This document shows, one piece after another, positions 34,358 through 43,465 of a stretch of DNA of 64,000 nucleotides. The DNA lies in NCBI GenBank assembly GCA_934675095.1, contig CAKUPC010000004.1, positions 3,124 to 67,123 on the forward strand, in the 5' to 3' direction. This DNA is from an uncultured Bacteroidales bacterium (GTDB lineage: Bacteria; Bacteroidota; Bacteroidia; Bacteroidales; UBA932). The notes beneath the pieces are model-generated. The model was not told the origin of the DNA, ran no database searches, and saw nothing but the letters and a program-made list of their open reading frames with translations. Position 1 is the first letter of the stretch. Each line of letters opens with the position of its first letter. Both the position numbers and the translations under genes were made by a program.

Positions 34358-36130
34358 ATGTCTATCAGACACATACGTGCATTTTATCTGGGACTTTTCA
34401 TGTCGGCGTTGTTGTTCTCAGCAATTGATGTAGATGCCCAGAACATCATTGGGGAGAGGCGCGTTTACTATCTTGACGCCACATATTCAATGATAAGCCC
34501 TTCGAAATTATGGAATCCGGTAAGAAACGACCTGGAAAAGGCAATCAACGCCATAGAAGACGAGACTACTGAAATTTACGTCATTGCATTTGGGGGCAAC
34601 GGTGGAACCGAATTAAAAACATGGCATGATTACGCGACAACAGCGGGAAAGCAGAAAGTCATCAAGGGATTTCAAGGGTTCACGCCCCTGACTAACACGA
34701 TGACATATCTTGACAGGCCGCTGAATGATTTCTACAGCAATAGAGTTTCGTCAGGCAAGGTCACATATTGTTTCCTGATGACCGACGGACGCGATGAGAA
34801 TAAAAACACATCCGTTTTTCCACGCGCTCTGAAACAATGGGGCGGGAAATATGGCGATTCCAATGTCTATGGTTTCTATGTAATGCTGAACGCCAAAGCG
34901 AAAGACGACGCCATTGCATCAATCATTGACAATCAGGAACATCTCTGGAAAGTCGAGACGGCGGACATTAACATAAATCTGATTCGTCCTGACAATTATG
35001 CCGTATTCAATGTCAGAAATGACGACGCAATCAAGATTCCTATTTCGGGAAAGTGCCGCGGATTGAAATTCAAGGCCTCGCTTCCCGAGAAATCCGGGAT
35101 GAAGGTCAAGAACTGCGAAGTGAAGGACGGAAAACTTATTGTAGGCATTGATGTCATCGGAAATACGTCCTATATGCCCACATCATCAACGCATAATTTA
35201 TCCATATCTGTCTCAAATGCCGGCAAATTTGATTTTCTTGTCACAGACAAAGTGGCCGTCAAATGCAACAACAAAAAAGAGTCTGTCCTGTCGTCGCCCA
35301 CCGGAAGACAGAAATTGGGAAAGGTCTCTCATTATGATAAGTTCCTTTTTATCCCCGGCAAGACTGTACCAGTCAATCATACGATAGACTTCTCGTTCAA
35401 CTCAGATGCAAAGGCCAATAATAACACCTTTGCCGAGTTTGCATTTGTTGACAACAAGGGAATACCTGTCACGCCCAAAGACATGACCGTATCCGTCAAT
35501 GGAAAGAGCCTTGACAACAATCGATTCAGCATTACCCCTTCTTCCGGAGAAAAGGTTAACATCGAGATTTCTTTTCCTGCCGGCGCGAAAAAGGGAAAGC
35601 ATCAGGGATATTTGAGATTGGTCAATCATAATCTGCACAGGCTGAACAGCGACGAGTGTTCCGGTCAGACGGCGGACGCCTTCCAATGGACTGTCTATAA
35701 CAGGCAGACAATGAACCCTTTGGCACAAACGCTCATGTGGCTCGGGATTCTCATTGCTGCGGCACTGATTTTATGGTTTACTCTCATCCGGCCAATCAGA
35801 TATCCCAAATTCCCCAAATTCAGAAAAATGGTGACAGTAAAGAAGAATGGTGCCATTGCAGCTCAGTTCTCATGCAATTTCAAAGGCGCAAGACGAGTTG
35901 TCTTTGCAGCGAAGAAACAGCACCAGAGTGCACTGAACAGGCTTTTTACCGGAAGGATTCATACGATTGTCAATCCCGTTTTTGAAGAGCCTATCACTTT
36001 CATTCCACGAAAAAAGAAAAAAGCCATGGCCAAGGGGAAAGGGTATTTCTTTAATCCCAATCCCATTCCCCAGAGCGGAACCGCAGAGATAAGCGCTCCG
36101 GATAAGAAATTAATTATCAGTTTACAATAA
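34358..36130 (+). CDS. Membrane-anchored periplasmic VWA-domain protein
   Basis: 590 aa. A signal peptide (to about residue 27, DVDAQ) is followed by a VWA domain (about 35-210) with a MIDAS metal site: Asp40, Thr42, Ser44 in YYLDATYSM, Thr109 in GFTPLT, and Asp143 in LMTDGRDE. A beta-rich region (about 215-450) follows, then one membrane helix (about 458-478, WLGILIAAALILWF) and a cytoplasmic tail of about 110 residues rich in Lys/Arg. The VWA is therefore predicted outside the inner membrane and the tail inside. It is the first gene of a three-gene set with a tubulin-like GTPase. VWA domains bind protein ligands, and the tail may reach the cytoplasmic partners. Lower GC than the surroundings. 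Confidence 0.8.
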   Translation: MSIRHIRAFYLGLFMSALLFSAIDVDAQNIIGERRVYYLDATYSMISPSKLWNPVRNDLEKAINAIEDETTEIYVIAFGGNGGTELKTWHDYATTAGKQKVIKGFQGFTPLTNTMTYLDRPLNDFYSNRVSSGKVTYCFLMTDGRDENKNTSVFPRALKQWGGKYGDSNVYGFYVMLNAKAKDDAIASIIDNQEHLWKVETADININLIRPDNYAVFNVRNDDAIKIPISGKCRGLKFKASLPEKSGMKVKNCEVKDGKLIVGIDVIGNTSYMPTSSTHNLSISVSNAGKFDFLVTDKVAVKCNNKKESVLSSPTGRQKLGKVSHYDKFLFIPGKTVPVNHTIDFSFNSDAKANNNTFAEFAFVDNKGIPVTPKDMTVSVNGKSLDNNRFSITPSSGEKVNIEISFPAGAKKGKHQGYLRLVNHNLHRLNSDECSGQTADAFQWTVYNRQTMNPLAQTLMWLGILIAAALILWFTLIRPIRYPKFPKFRKMVTVKKNGAIAAQFSCNFKGARRVVFAAKKQHQSALNRLFTGRIHTIVNPVFEEPITFIPRKKKKAMAKGKGYFFNPNPIPQSGTAEISAPDKKLIISLQ

Positions 36131-36144
36131 CAAGTACATCAACT

Positions 36145-38943
36145 ATGGAAAAGGCTAAGATTAAGCTCAAGAAGACCTTATACATCGGTCTCGGAGGCAC
36201 TGGAGTCTCTGCTTTGCTGAAAGTCAAGAAATGCTTCATCGACAGTTACGGAGAAATTCCTCCTATGATTGGTTTTCTGGCAATAGATACAGACACTGCT
36301 GCATTCAGCAAGGAAGAGACAAGCAACTCCGGCTCCACCATACGCTTGAATCCAAGCGAGCTTCTTGTCTGCACGGTAAAGAACGCGCTCCCTACATATC
36401 GGAGCAATCCGGCAGCCTACGATTGGGTTCCGCCAAAGAATGTGAACAATTTAAGAAACATTGCCGGGTTAGGTGCAGGTCAGGTCCGTTCAAATGGCCG
36501 ATTCATTGCGTATTACAATTTCAACACTATCCAAACCAACATCTCCTCAGCAATAACAAAGATTCACCAACTCATTCCGAATACGTCGAAATATACAATC
36601 GACACCAACAAGGACGGTGTAGAATATGCCACCACAATCAATGTCTTCGCATCGGTAGCCGGCGGCACCGGAAGCGGGATGCTCATAGACACTCTTTGCC
36701 TGGTGAACAAATCCATGAAAGAACTGGCCTTACCGTATAACCTATACCCATGGATTGTCCTTCCGGAGATTTTCAAGTCCATGAGCAGCGGCCCGGCTAT
36801 GGCAAATGTCCGCTATAATGCCTATGGAGCGATACGCTCTTTGGACTACATCGAGCATCTTGATCCGAATGACCCTGCGATTAACTTTGGCTACACAACC
36901 ATTTCAGAACCGCTCTTTGATTACGCATTTGTCATAAATAATCTCAATCAGGCAGGTGTCGCCTTCGACAAGATCGGGGACTTGATTGATGTCGTCGCCA
37001 AAAGTGCCTTTTTGCCGGCTAACAAGATGGGAGATGAAATCAGCTCTCCATTCGACAACATCCGGCATCACCAGAATGGCGGCAGCTTTAATATACTCGA
37101 CAAGAAAGCCTGGGCAGCCTCCACAGGCAGCGCGGAGCTGATTTACGACAATCAAGCCGTGGGACGAGCGTATGCATATCGCGTTGCAGCCTTATTATGC
37201 GACTCCATGAGCAATTCTCATACTGACGGGACTGAGGAGGCAAACAGGTTCGTTGACAGTCAGAATGTCCTGATTCGCGAAAATGACGGACGGAACGATG
37301 TCATTGACGCATTGATTTCTCCCGCTCCGGAATATGTGCTTACCATTGACTTGGACACGACGACAAATGACATCAATGCCTACATAGAGTACAATTCCGG
37401 GACGAGAATTGACGAAGAACTGAAGAGCAGTCTCTCCAGAAAGACGGAGAACACGAATCGCGAGTTTGAGATGTTCCTCAGCAATCTGATGGACACGACA
37501 AACAGCGGATGTGTAGGCGCCGCACTTCAGTTCATCCGTTCCTTAAAGACATTGATTGGACTTTGCCGGAACGAGATGGAGAGAGAACAAGAGGCGTTCA
37601 ACGAACAGAACGGAATCCCTAAGCAATGGGAGGCTGACCTCAAGAGCATCCGAAGAACCGGAATTGGGGCAGTCTTCGGTTCCAAGACAGACGAGGACAA
37701 TGTTGAGATGCTGACTCAGAAGCTGACGAACCATGTGACTAATCTACGCGAAGAAAAGAGAAGGCTATGGGCAGTCCGCTTCTATAACGATTTTGAAATG
37801 ACAGTCTCCGGTTTTGAGAGACAATTGCAGAACCTGCATTCTCATCTGAACGGAATCCATGACAAGTATTCTGACGAGCTCCTCCGGCAACAGCAGCTGG
37901 CATCCTCGACATCAAAGTTCCAACTGTTCCTGCATCAATCTGATGTATATAAGGTATCTCAGTATGGCATGGACGATTCCATTAAGGCTGACTTCCACAC
38001 TTATTTCTCAAACGCCGGAGGCCTTCTTCAGTGGCTGTCCCTCTCCAAGGAACAGGTTGACGCTCAAATATGGAATTTTGCCAAAAGGACATCTCCCGTC
38101 CAGAAGGCGACCGGCGTATCCATTGATGATGTTTTAAAGGCGATGGAGCCTGACACAGTAAAGAATTATCTTGAACAGCTGAAGGTTCTTGCATCTCCTC
38201 TCTGGTCCTACAACACCCAAGGATATAACCAGACCCAGCTGTCTCTTGACAAATTCGTCATCGTCGGCGTCGGGAATCGTGACACGAGCATCATTAAAAC
38301 AAGTCCCGAGTATAATACCGTTTTCGACACAAACGGCAGCCATGCATCCTTTGCATCAACATATCAGAATGACAGAATTTATGTTCTTGTTGTCGAAGAC
38401 CTGCTGCCGATCTATGCCGTCAACAATTACTCTGCATACAAGAGCGACTATGAACAAAAACAGGCTCAGAACTATCCGATGGCTGCCTATCTCGACGAAA
38501 AGCTCAACAATCGCATAATCTCTGAGAACTTCGACGTGATGCCTACAATCGAACAGGATAATATTCTTCAGCTTTGGGTATGGGGGTTCGTCTTCGGCTA
38601 TATTCATTTCGATCCGGAAACGAACTATTACTGGATTCGCTCCAAGAACAGAGGAGACGCGATTCATAAATACCGGTTCAATCTGAACAAGCAGAGGGAT
38701 GTCGCCTTCGATATTTTCAAGACAGAAGGCCTCTATCACGAGATTGAAGAGTTGCTCAACACGGAAATCTCCCGTCATGGTAACGAGGCAATCAACCAGA
38801 AGATCCAGCAAATCAAGGATGATGAGTCATACCTTGAACAATATGCGAACCTGAGCCCGCTCGAACAGTCCAATCTTGAAGACCCTAAGTTCAAGGCTGT
38901 CTTAAATCTGGTTAATCAGGAAATCGCCATAATGACCAACTGA
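36145..38943 (+). CDS. Divergent tubulin/FtsZ-superfamily GTPase (Tubulin_2-like)
   Basis: 932-aa cytoplasmic protein. The N-terminal half shows the tubulin/FtsZ nucleotide-binding layout: YIGLGGTG (13-20), an acidic FLAIDTD strand end (44-50), and the signature loop ASVAGGTGSGML (169-180), equivalent to the GGGTGTG tubulin loop. The C-terminal half (about 440-930) is mostly helical with charged coiled-coil-like stretches (about 460-600) and no recognisable domain. This fits the FtsZ-like families that occur next to VWA genes and have been proposed to remodel membranes. Substrate nucleotide and polymerisation are not known. It lies 14 bp after the VWA gene and 8 bp before the third gene, a tight operon. 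Confidence 0.82.
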   Translation: MEKAKIKLKKTLYIGLGGTGVSALLKVKKCFIDSYGEIPPMIGFLAIDTDTAAFSKEETSNSGSTIRLNPSELLVCTVKNALPTYRSNPAAYDWVPPKNVNNLRNIAGLGAGQVRSNGRFIAYYNFNTIQTNISSAITKIHQLIPNTSKYTIDTNKDGVEYATTINVFASVAGGTGSGMLIDTLCLVNKSMKELALPYNLYPWIVLPEIFKSMSSGPAMANVRYNAYGAIRSLDYIEHLDPNDPAINFGYTTISEPLFDYAFVINNLNQAGVAFDKIGDLIDVVAKSAFLPANKMGDEISSPFDNIRHHQNGGSFNILDKKAWAASTGSAELIYDNQAVGRAYAYRVAALLCDSMSNSHTDGTEEANRFVDSQNVLIRENDGRNDVIDALISPAPEYVLTIDLDTTTNDINAYIEYNSGTRIDEELKSSLSRKTENTNREFEMFLSNLMDTTNSGCVGAALQFIRSLKTLIGLCRNEMEREQEAFNEQNGIPKQWEADLKSIRRTGIGAVFGSKTDEDNVEMLTQKLTNHVTNLREEKRRLWAVRFYNDFEMTVSGFERQLQNLHSHLNGIHDKYSDELLRQQQLASSTSKFQLFLHQSDVYKVSQYGMDDSIKADFHTYFSNAGGLLQWLSLSKEQVDAQIWNFAKRTSPVQKATGVSIDDVLKAMEPDTVKNYLEQLKVLASPLWSYNTQGYNQTQLSLDKFVIVGVGNRDTSIIKTSPEYNTVFDTNGSHASFASTYQNDRIYVLVVEDLLPIYAVNNYSAYKSDYEQKQAQNYPMAAYLDEKLNNRIISENFDVMPTIEQDNILQLWVWGFVFGYIHFDPETNYYWIRSKNRGDAIHKYRFNLNKQRDVAFDIFKTEGLYHEIEELLNTEISRHGNEAINQKIQQIKDDESYLEQYANLSPLEQSNLEDPKFKAVLNLVNQEIAIMTN

Positions 38944-38951
38944 TTTCAAGA

Positions 38952-41138
38952 ATGTCCGCATTTGTTGTCATAAGTGTAAAGGAAAATCTGAATTGGATTG
39001 TGGACGGCATAAAAGACTGCCGTCCACATAATCCCGATGTGGTTACACGCCTCTCTACAGGAAAAATAAAAAAGGAGGAAGAGGATAAATATCTTTATGA
39101 GTATACAACATTCTCGAAGCATACCGGAGACGACGGCACTGACGATGCGCTATCCCGAACCGTGGAGTCGGACATTCCGAGGAACTTGTTTTCCAACCAG
39201 ATAGCCCAATTTCTCAATGTCTGTGAGAACGAAGGGGAGCAAATCAATATATTCCTTATTGACAATCCTATAACCGACGCGGACTTTGAGAGAGCCTCTT
39301 GGCTGATTGATGAAATCCGGGCAGTATATGACAGTCATAAAGCCACCAATTTCCAACTCATCCGCGTACTGTTCTCATACGATGTTGACAAGCCGACGGA
39401 TGTAAACAGGCAGGTATCCAAAATGATTCTGAGGCAGATTGCCAGTGTAAATCTCAACGACTCGGATGATTTCCTCTCCAAGATACTTTACATAGACAAT
39501 CAGAACCGCAGCGGTGCCGCGATGTGCCTGAACAAGGCGGAGCATGACATCATGATTCCGCGCATGCTGTGCGATTTTATGATGCTGCTGTCAAATAAAG
39601 ACGACTCGTACAATGTTTCCGCTGCCATCGGAGGCCCAAACCGCATGTTCTCCGTCGGCTATTCAGAGTGTATGTACTACCACGACGATGTATTCAGATA
39701 CTATGATTTGGCCGGTCGCCGAGACCTTCTCAATTATATGCTCGAGACGGCAGACAGCGAAGAGTCTATGGACTTCAACCGGCATCCCGTAGGGCTTGAA
39801 GACAGGCAGAGGCGCCTCGCTCCTGTTTACGAGGAAGTTCCATATAACATCCCCATTGATACCCGTCCCGGCTCAATTGACAAGGCAATTGATGACATTG
39901 TGATTTCGTTGAAAGAGGACATAATCAGAATCAGGCAAGAGGCATTGTCTGCCGCTGCTGAAAAAGATGCAGCCGCGACAAAGTCGAAACTGATTGAACA
40001 CCTGAAAGACAACGGATTAATCCATGATGCCATGGGCGAGGAAGAGCTGGCTGACAGATATATGTCCATTGCGGAAGAGAACAATGTCGACATCGGCAGA
40101 TTCACCGTAACTACAGCCACGGAACAGGCCAAGAAGGATTATCCCGAGTATATTGACCGCCATCAGATTTATGAGGAATACTTGGTAGAAGATGCTGAAA
40201 GAGAGGATTTTGAAGGCACGGAACTAGAGGAAAATGTCTTCGCGTATAACGAATTGATAAGATTCATCCAAACAGGACGGTTCAAAAGATATATCCGCAG
40301 TCAATGCGAAAGCAATGCCAATGGTGCCGTCACCCCTGTCAGTTCAGAGCCTACGACAAAAAATCCATGCTTTTGGAAACGGCTTTTAGATTTCTTAAAA
40401 CGGCTGTTTGCCAGAAAGCGGGAATCCGAGAGCGTACAAGAGGTAAATGCAGCCGAGACTACAAGGCCAACGGTCACACGCGATTGGCATTTGTTACGGG
40501 ATTCCATTGCCTCGATCTCCGAGATGTACGCGAAACGCAAAGACTACTTCAGGCTAAAGGAAAAAATCAAATCGATACGCGATGAGGTCGATGTGCTCAA
40601 TGATGATATTCATAATTTCAGATTAACAGTGCACTGCTCCTCCGTCGATAATCTCATTGATTTGGATAAACTGAAAGCATTCCATCAGTCAGGGAGAGAT
40701 GCGCGGCTAAGCAAGACTGTCGAGCGTTGGAATCTTCGTGCCGAGGATAAGAAAACCTATGATGCACTTTTTGATGAACTCAAGGAGAAAACCAAATGGG
40801 ATTTGTTCAGCTTTTACTACATCGATTGGTCGGAGCCTTTCGACTTCATTAAGGACATCGACCTGCCGAAAGTATGTGAAGCTCTGAAAAGAAAGTCACA
40901 GCCATTTGTCAACACCTATACACTTGAGTCCAACGCAGAGAACCTGACATCATACATCTTTTATACTGACAACGAACGCTGGCATGAAGACATTAGCCAA
41001 AAGAAAGTCACTCTCAAAGACGACAACAAGGTTTCAAGTACATTCTCCCGCCACATCTGTTCCAAAATCTGTATGTTCCAATTCCTCCAGATGAGTCAGG
41101 AACTCATCGCGGGGCTGGTGGACTGTCAGGAAAACTGA
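38952..41138 (+). CDS. Large protein of unknown family, partner of the VWA/tubulin-like pair
   Basis: 728 aa, no family recognised. There is no signal peptide and no membrane helix. Residues 1-270 look like an alpha/beta fold (FVVISVKENLNWIVDGI, INIFLIDNPI, FQLIRVLFSYDV). The middle (about 310-470) is acidic and helical. At about 475-491 the run FWKRLLDFLKRLFARKR is a strongly basic amphipathic helix that could bind membranes. The C-terminal part (about 500-728) is helical. Eight bp separate it from the tubulin-like gene, so it belongs to the same operon. It might recruit the GTPase to the membrane near the VWA tail; that is inference. AT-richer than the flanks. Confidence 0.75.
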   Translation: MSAFVVISVKENLNWIVDGIKDCRPHNPDVVTRLSTGKIKKEEEDKYLYEYTTFSKHTGDDGTDDALSRTVESDIPRNLFSNQIAQFLNVCENEGEQINIFLIDNPITDADFERASWLIDEIRAVYDSHKATNFQLIRVLFSYDVDKPTDVNRQVSKMILRQIASVNLNDSDDFLSKILYIDNQNRSGAAMCLNKAEHDIMIPRMLCDFMMLLSNKDDSYNVSAAIGGPNRMFSVGYSECMYYHDDVFRYYDLAGRRDLLNYMLETADSEESMDFNRHPVGLEDRQRRLAPVYEEVPYNIPIDTRPGSIDKAIDDIVISLKEDIIRIRQEALSAAAEKDAAATKSKLIEHLKDNGLIHDAMGEEELADRYMSIAEENNVDIGRFTVTTATEQAKKDYPEYIDRHQIYEEYLVEDAEREDFEGTELEENVFAYNELIRFIQTGRFKRYIRSQCESNANGAVTPVSSEPTTKNPCFWKRLLDFLKRLFARKRESESVQEVNAAETTRPTVTRDWHLLRDSIASISEMYAKRKDYFRLKEKIKSIRDEVDVLNDDIHNFRLTVHCSSVDNLIDLDKLKAFHQSGRDARLSKTVERWNLRAEDKKTYDALFDELKEKTKWDLFSFYYIDWSEPFDFIKDIDLPKVCEALKRKSQPFVNTYTLESNAENLTSYIFYTDNERWHEDISQKKVTLKDDNKVSSTFSRHICSKICMFQFLQMSQELIAGLVDCQEN

Positions 41139-41330
41139 CAATATATTTCCATAAACTGTGAAACCGTACAATACCCGAGAGACATAACGGAGACCAACTC
41201 TGCAATAAGTGAAGAACTTGGGCTCTGCTTAGGTTCTACTTGAGTCCTGCTTGGGTTCCCTTGTTCACCCGTGTCATTCACCCCTCTGATAACATCAGCC
41301 ACATTGAGACACTCGCTCGACAAAATCAAG
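41126..41330 (-). pseudogene. Possible remnant of an AlbA_2-type regulator gene
   Basis: A short minus-strand frame contains RGVNDTGEQGNPSRTQV, which resembles the GVNERG linker of the AlbA_2 protein at 32242. DNA around 41260-41285 repeats GTTCACCC-type units. There is no ATPase or wHTH part, so if related it is a fragment. It overlaps the 3' end of the unknown-family gene slightly. Low confidence. Confidence 0.25.
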
Positions 41331-41360
41331 GCTGAAAGCAGTTCAGTGGCAGAAATCTAA

Positions 41361-41414
41361 AATTATTTTTGGCGGAAACGGGGTGTTTCTGTGCCGTTTC
41401 CGCCAAAAATAATT
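41361..41414. repeat. Perfect 21-bp inverted repeat
   Basis: The arms at 41361-41381 and 41394-41414 (AATTATTTTTGGCGGAAACG plus one base, and its complement) enclose a 12-nt loop. T precedes the GC stem and A follows it on both strands, the reverse of an intrinsic terminator. It lies between the unknown-family gene and the right direct repeat and marks the island edge. Confidence 0.8.
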
Positions 41415-41444
41415 ATTGTCGCACCGCATTTTCGGGCGCATTGA

Positions 41445-41774
41445 GTGGACTCGGATTTCCTTGAGGGAGATGGTGCGCAGGACAACATGCGCTCAATTGA
41501 GGAACAGGGGCATATATGGGAAAATTTCATCATTACGGAAAGGATAAAAAGAAACACATACGCGGGACGCACATTCGTGCAGCACTATTTCTGGAGAACA
41601 CAGCAGAAAAAGGAGATAGACCTGATAGAAATCGAAGACGGGATGATGACCGGCTTCGAGATGAAGAGAAAGAGCGGCGGGAAAGTCAGGATGCCGGAAC
41701 AATTCGCGAAAGCCTATCCCGACGCGAAGTTCGAGTGCATCACACCGGCCGAGGTTGCCGAATTTCTGTTATGA
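41445..41774 (+). pseudogene. C-terminal remnant of a DUF4143-type ATPase, with right copy of the 29-bp direct repeat
   Basis: 109 codons matching only the C-terminal part of AAA_14/DUF4143 ATPases: GHIWENFIITERIKR, HYFWRTQQKKEIDLIEIEDG, FEMKRKSGGKV, FECITPAEVAEFLL. The ATPase core is absent. The first codons (SDFLEGDG) are the direct repeat 41447-41475, also seen at 33761-33789. This marks the right boundary of the VWA/tubulin island. Confidence 0.7.
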
Positions 41775-41806
41775 CTTGCAACAGACGCGGATTTGTCGTA
41801 TTTTTG
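41775..41806 (+). promoter_or_regulatory. Promoter of the DUF4491 gene
   Basis: CTTG at 41775-41778, 20-bp spacer, TATTTTTG at 41799-41806. The transcript start near 41811 rules out the longer frame from 41755. Confidence 0.7.
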
Positions 41807-41823
41807 CCGGCAAATTTATCTGC

Positions 41824-42114
41824 ATGAACCTTACCGGACTGATAATCGGAATCTCGTCGTTCCTGATGATAGGGTTGTTTCACCCGATTGTAATCAAGGC
41901 TGAATACCATTTCGGCACCGGCTGCTGGTGGGTATTCCTCGTTGTCGGACTCGCCGCGGCCGTCGCTTCTCTCTTCATCGTGGACATCATCATCTCCACA
42001 ATTCTCGGAGTGTTCGCGTTTTCCAGCTTCTGGAGCATCCACGAACTGTTCGCACAGCGCAGGCGGGTCGAAAAGGGCTGGTTTCCGGCAAATCCCAAAA
42101 GGGCGAAGAAATAA
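41824..42114 (+). CDS. DUF4491 small membrane protein
   Basis: 96-aa inner-membrane protein, recognised as DUF4491 from MNLTGLIIGISSFLMIGLFHPIVIKAEY, the GCWWVFLVVG segment and the end KGWFPANPKR. About three membrane helices are predicted (2-22, 33-53, 56-72). No function is established. It stands alone, convergent with rtcB, with its own consensus promoter; ATG 41824 is chosen on that basis. Confidence 0.88.
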   Translation: MNLTGLIIGISSFLMIGLFHPIVIKAEYHFGTGCWWVFLVVGLAAAVASLFIVDIIISTILGVFAFSSFWSIHELFAQRRRVEKGWFPANPKRAKK

Positions 42115-42158
42115 CGGGCGGCCGGATTGCCGCCCCGCGTCTTTGCAGAAAAAGTTTT

Positions 42159-43334
42159 CTATACGCCCTTGATGACCGCAATCGGCTCAAGCGTCACCAG
42201 AATCTTCGTGAGGTCGCTCTGACAGGCCATCACCTCGTCGATGTTCTTGTAGGCAGAGGCAGCCTCCTCAAGGTCCTTCTGGCTGCGGATGGCGTGGACG
42301 ATGCCCTTCTCGTCGAGTTTTCGAATCTCCTCGTCGAGATTGAGGCTGCGGACGGCCTCCGTGCGGGACATCACGCGTCCGGCCCCGTGACTGCACGAGC
42401 GGAACGAGTCCGGGCTGCCGAGGCCCTCGGTGATGAAGGAGCGCGTGCCCTGCGACCCCGGGATGATGCCTACCTCGCCCTCGCGTGCGCTGGTGGCTCC
42501 CTTGCGATGAATGATGACATCCTCGTCGAAGTGGTTCTCCCATGCCGCGTAATTGTGCGCGATGTTAATCATCGGCTCGAACTCGGCCTCCGGGATGCTG
42601 TCCTTGATGACCTCGCAGATGCGCTGCATCATCAGCTCCCTGTTCGCGAGCGCGAAACAAATGCAGTAGTTCATCTCGTTCCAGTATGCCTTGCCCTCGT
42701 CGGATTTCATCGGAAGGAACGGAAGCCCGTTGTCCGGGTCAGTGCCGGAGAACCACATGGCGTTGAGCCTGCCGGCAATCTCGCTGTAGCGGTCGCAGAC
42801 GAGCTTGCCGAGGTTGCGCGAGCCGGAGTGAATCATAATCCACATGAAGCCGTCGCCGTCCTTCTGAAGCTCGATGAAGTGGTTTCCCCCGCCGAGCGTT
42901 CCGAGCTGCTTGAGCGCGGAGGCGTACTGGTTCCGCACGACCTGCATCGAGTCGATGTCGAAGCCCTGCGGCATGAGCGTCTCGTCCTGCGCGGTCTTGT
43001 GGCGCTCCATCCCGAGAGGAATCCTCTTGCGTATGCCGCGCATGAACCCCTTGCGGAGTATATCCGGGGTAAGCTCCTCAACCCGGACATTGGTCTTTAT
43101 CGCGCACATTCCGCAGCCGATGTCAACGCCCACGGCATTCGGGACCACGACTCCTTTTGTCGCGAGCACTCCTCCGATCGGCATCCCCACTCCGGCGTGA
43201 ACATCCGGCATGAAGGCGAGGTGATGAAACACGAACGGAAGTTTCGAGAGGTTGTATATCTGTCCGAACGCCTTCGGATCCACGGTGTTCGCCCAAATCT
43301 TCACGGGCGTGTCATTTATAAGCATCTCTTTCAT
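42159..43334 (-). CDS. rtcB: RNA-splicing ligase RtcB
   Basis: Mn2+- and GTP-dependent ligase that joins 3'-phosphate or 2',3'-cyclic-phosphate RNA ends to 5'-OH ends; used in RNA repair. 391 aa, normal for bacterial RtcB. Metal and active-site motifs are visible: MPDVHAGVGMPIGGV, GVDIGCGMCA, LGTLGGGNHFIEL, MIHSGSRNLG, HNYAAWENHF, KGATSAREGE and SCSHGAGRVMSR. The His of SHGAGR is the guanylylated residue in the family. It is divergent from a WYL-domain regulator, which may control it as RtcR does in enterobacteria. No RtcA or archease gene is adjacent. Confidence 0.96.
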   Translation of the reverse strand: MKEMLINDTPVKIWANTVDPKAFGQIYNLSKLPFVFHHLAFMPDVHAGVGMPIGGVLATKGVVVPNAVGVDIGCGMCAIKTNVRVEELTPDILRKGFMRGIRKRIPLGMERHKTAQDETLMPQGFDIDSMQVVRNQYASALKQLGTLGGGNHFIELQKDGDGFMWIMIHSGSRNLGKLVCDRYSEIAGRLNAMWFSGTDPDNGLPFLPMKSDEGKAYWNEMNYCICFALANRELMMQRICEVIKDSIPEAEFEPMINIAHNYAAWENHFDEDVIIHRKGATSAREGEVGIIPGSQGTRSFITEGLGSPDSFRSCSHGAGRVMSRTEAVRSLNLDEEIRKLDEKGIVHAIRSQKDLEEAASAYKNIDEVMACQSDLTKILVTLEPIAVIKGV

Positions 43335-43465
43335 GGCAATATAATTTTTAATGTATGCCGGAACCCCGGCCTTTTTCTGTTTTCCGACGCAAAGTAAGGA
43401 TGCAAGTACGCAATCTTTTTGCGCAGTTAAAAAATTTTACCAATTTTGTTGAAATTTTTTCACCT

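Noticed and set aside
34035..34358. 107-aa minus-strand ORF in the VWA upstream region
   Set aside because: Cys/Leu/Ser-rich shadow with no resemblance; the region is better explained by RNA hairpins.
41361..41414. Intrinsic terminator of the VWA/tubulin operon
   Set aside because: The stem is preceded by T and followed by A on both strands, the wrong polarity for termination.
41928..43397. 489-aa plus-strand ORF over rtcB
   Set aside because: Shadow of rtcB, whose minus-strand frame has all RtcB motifs.
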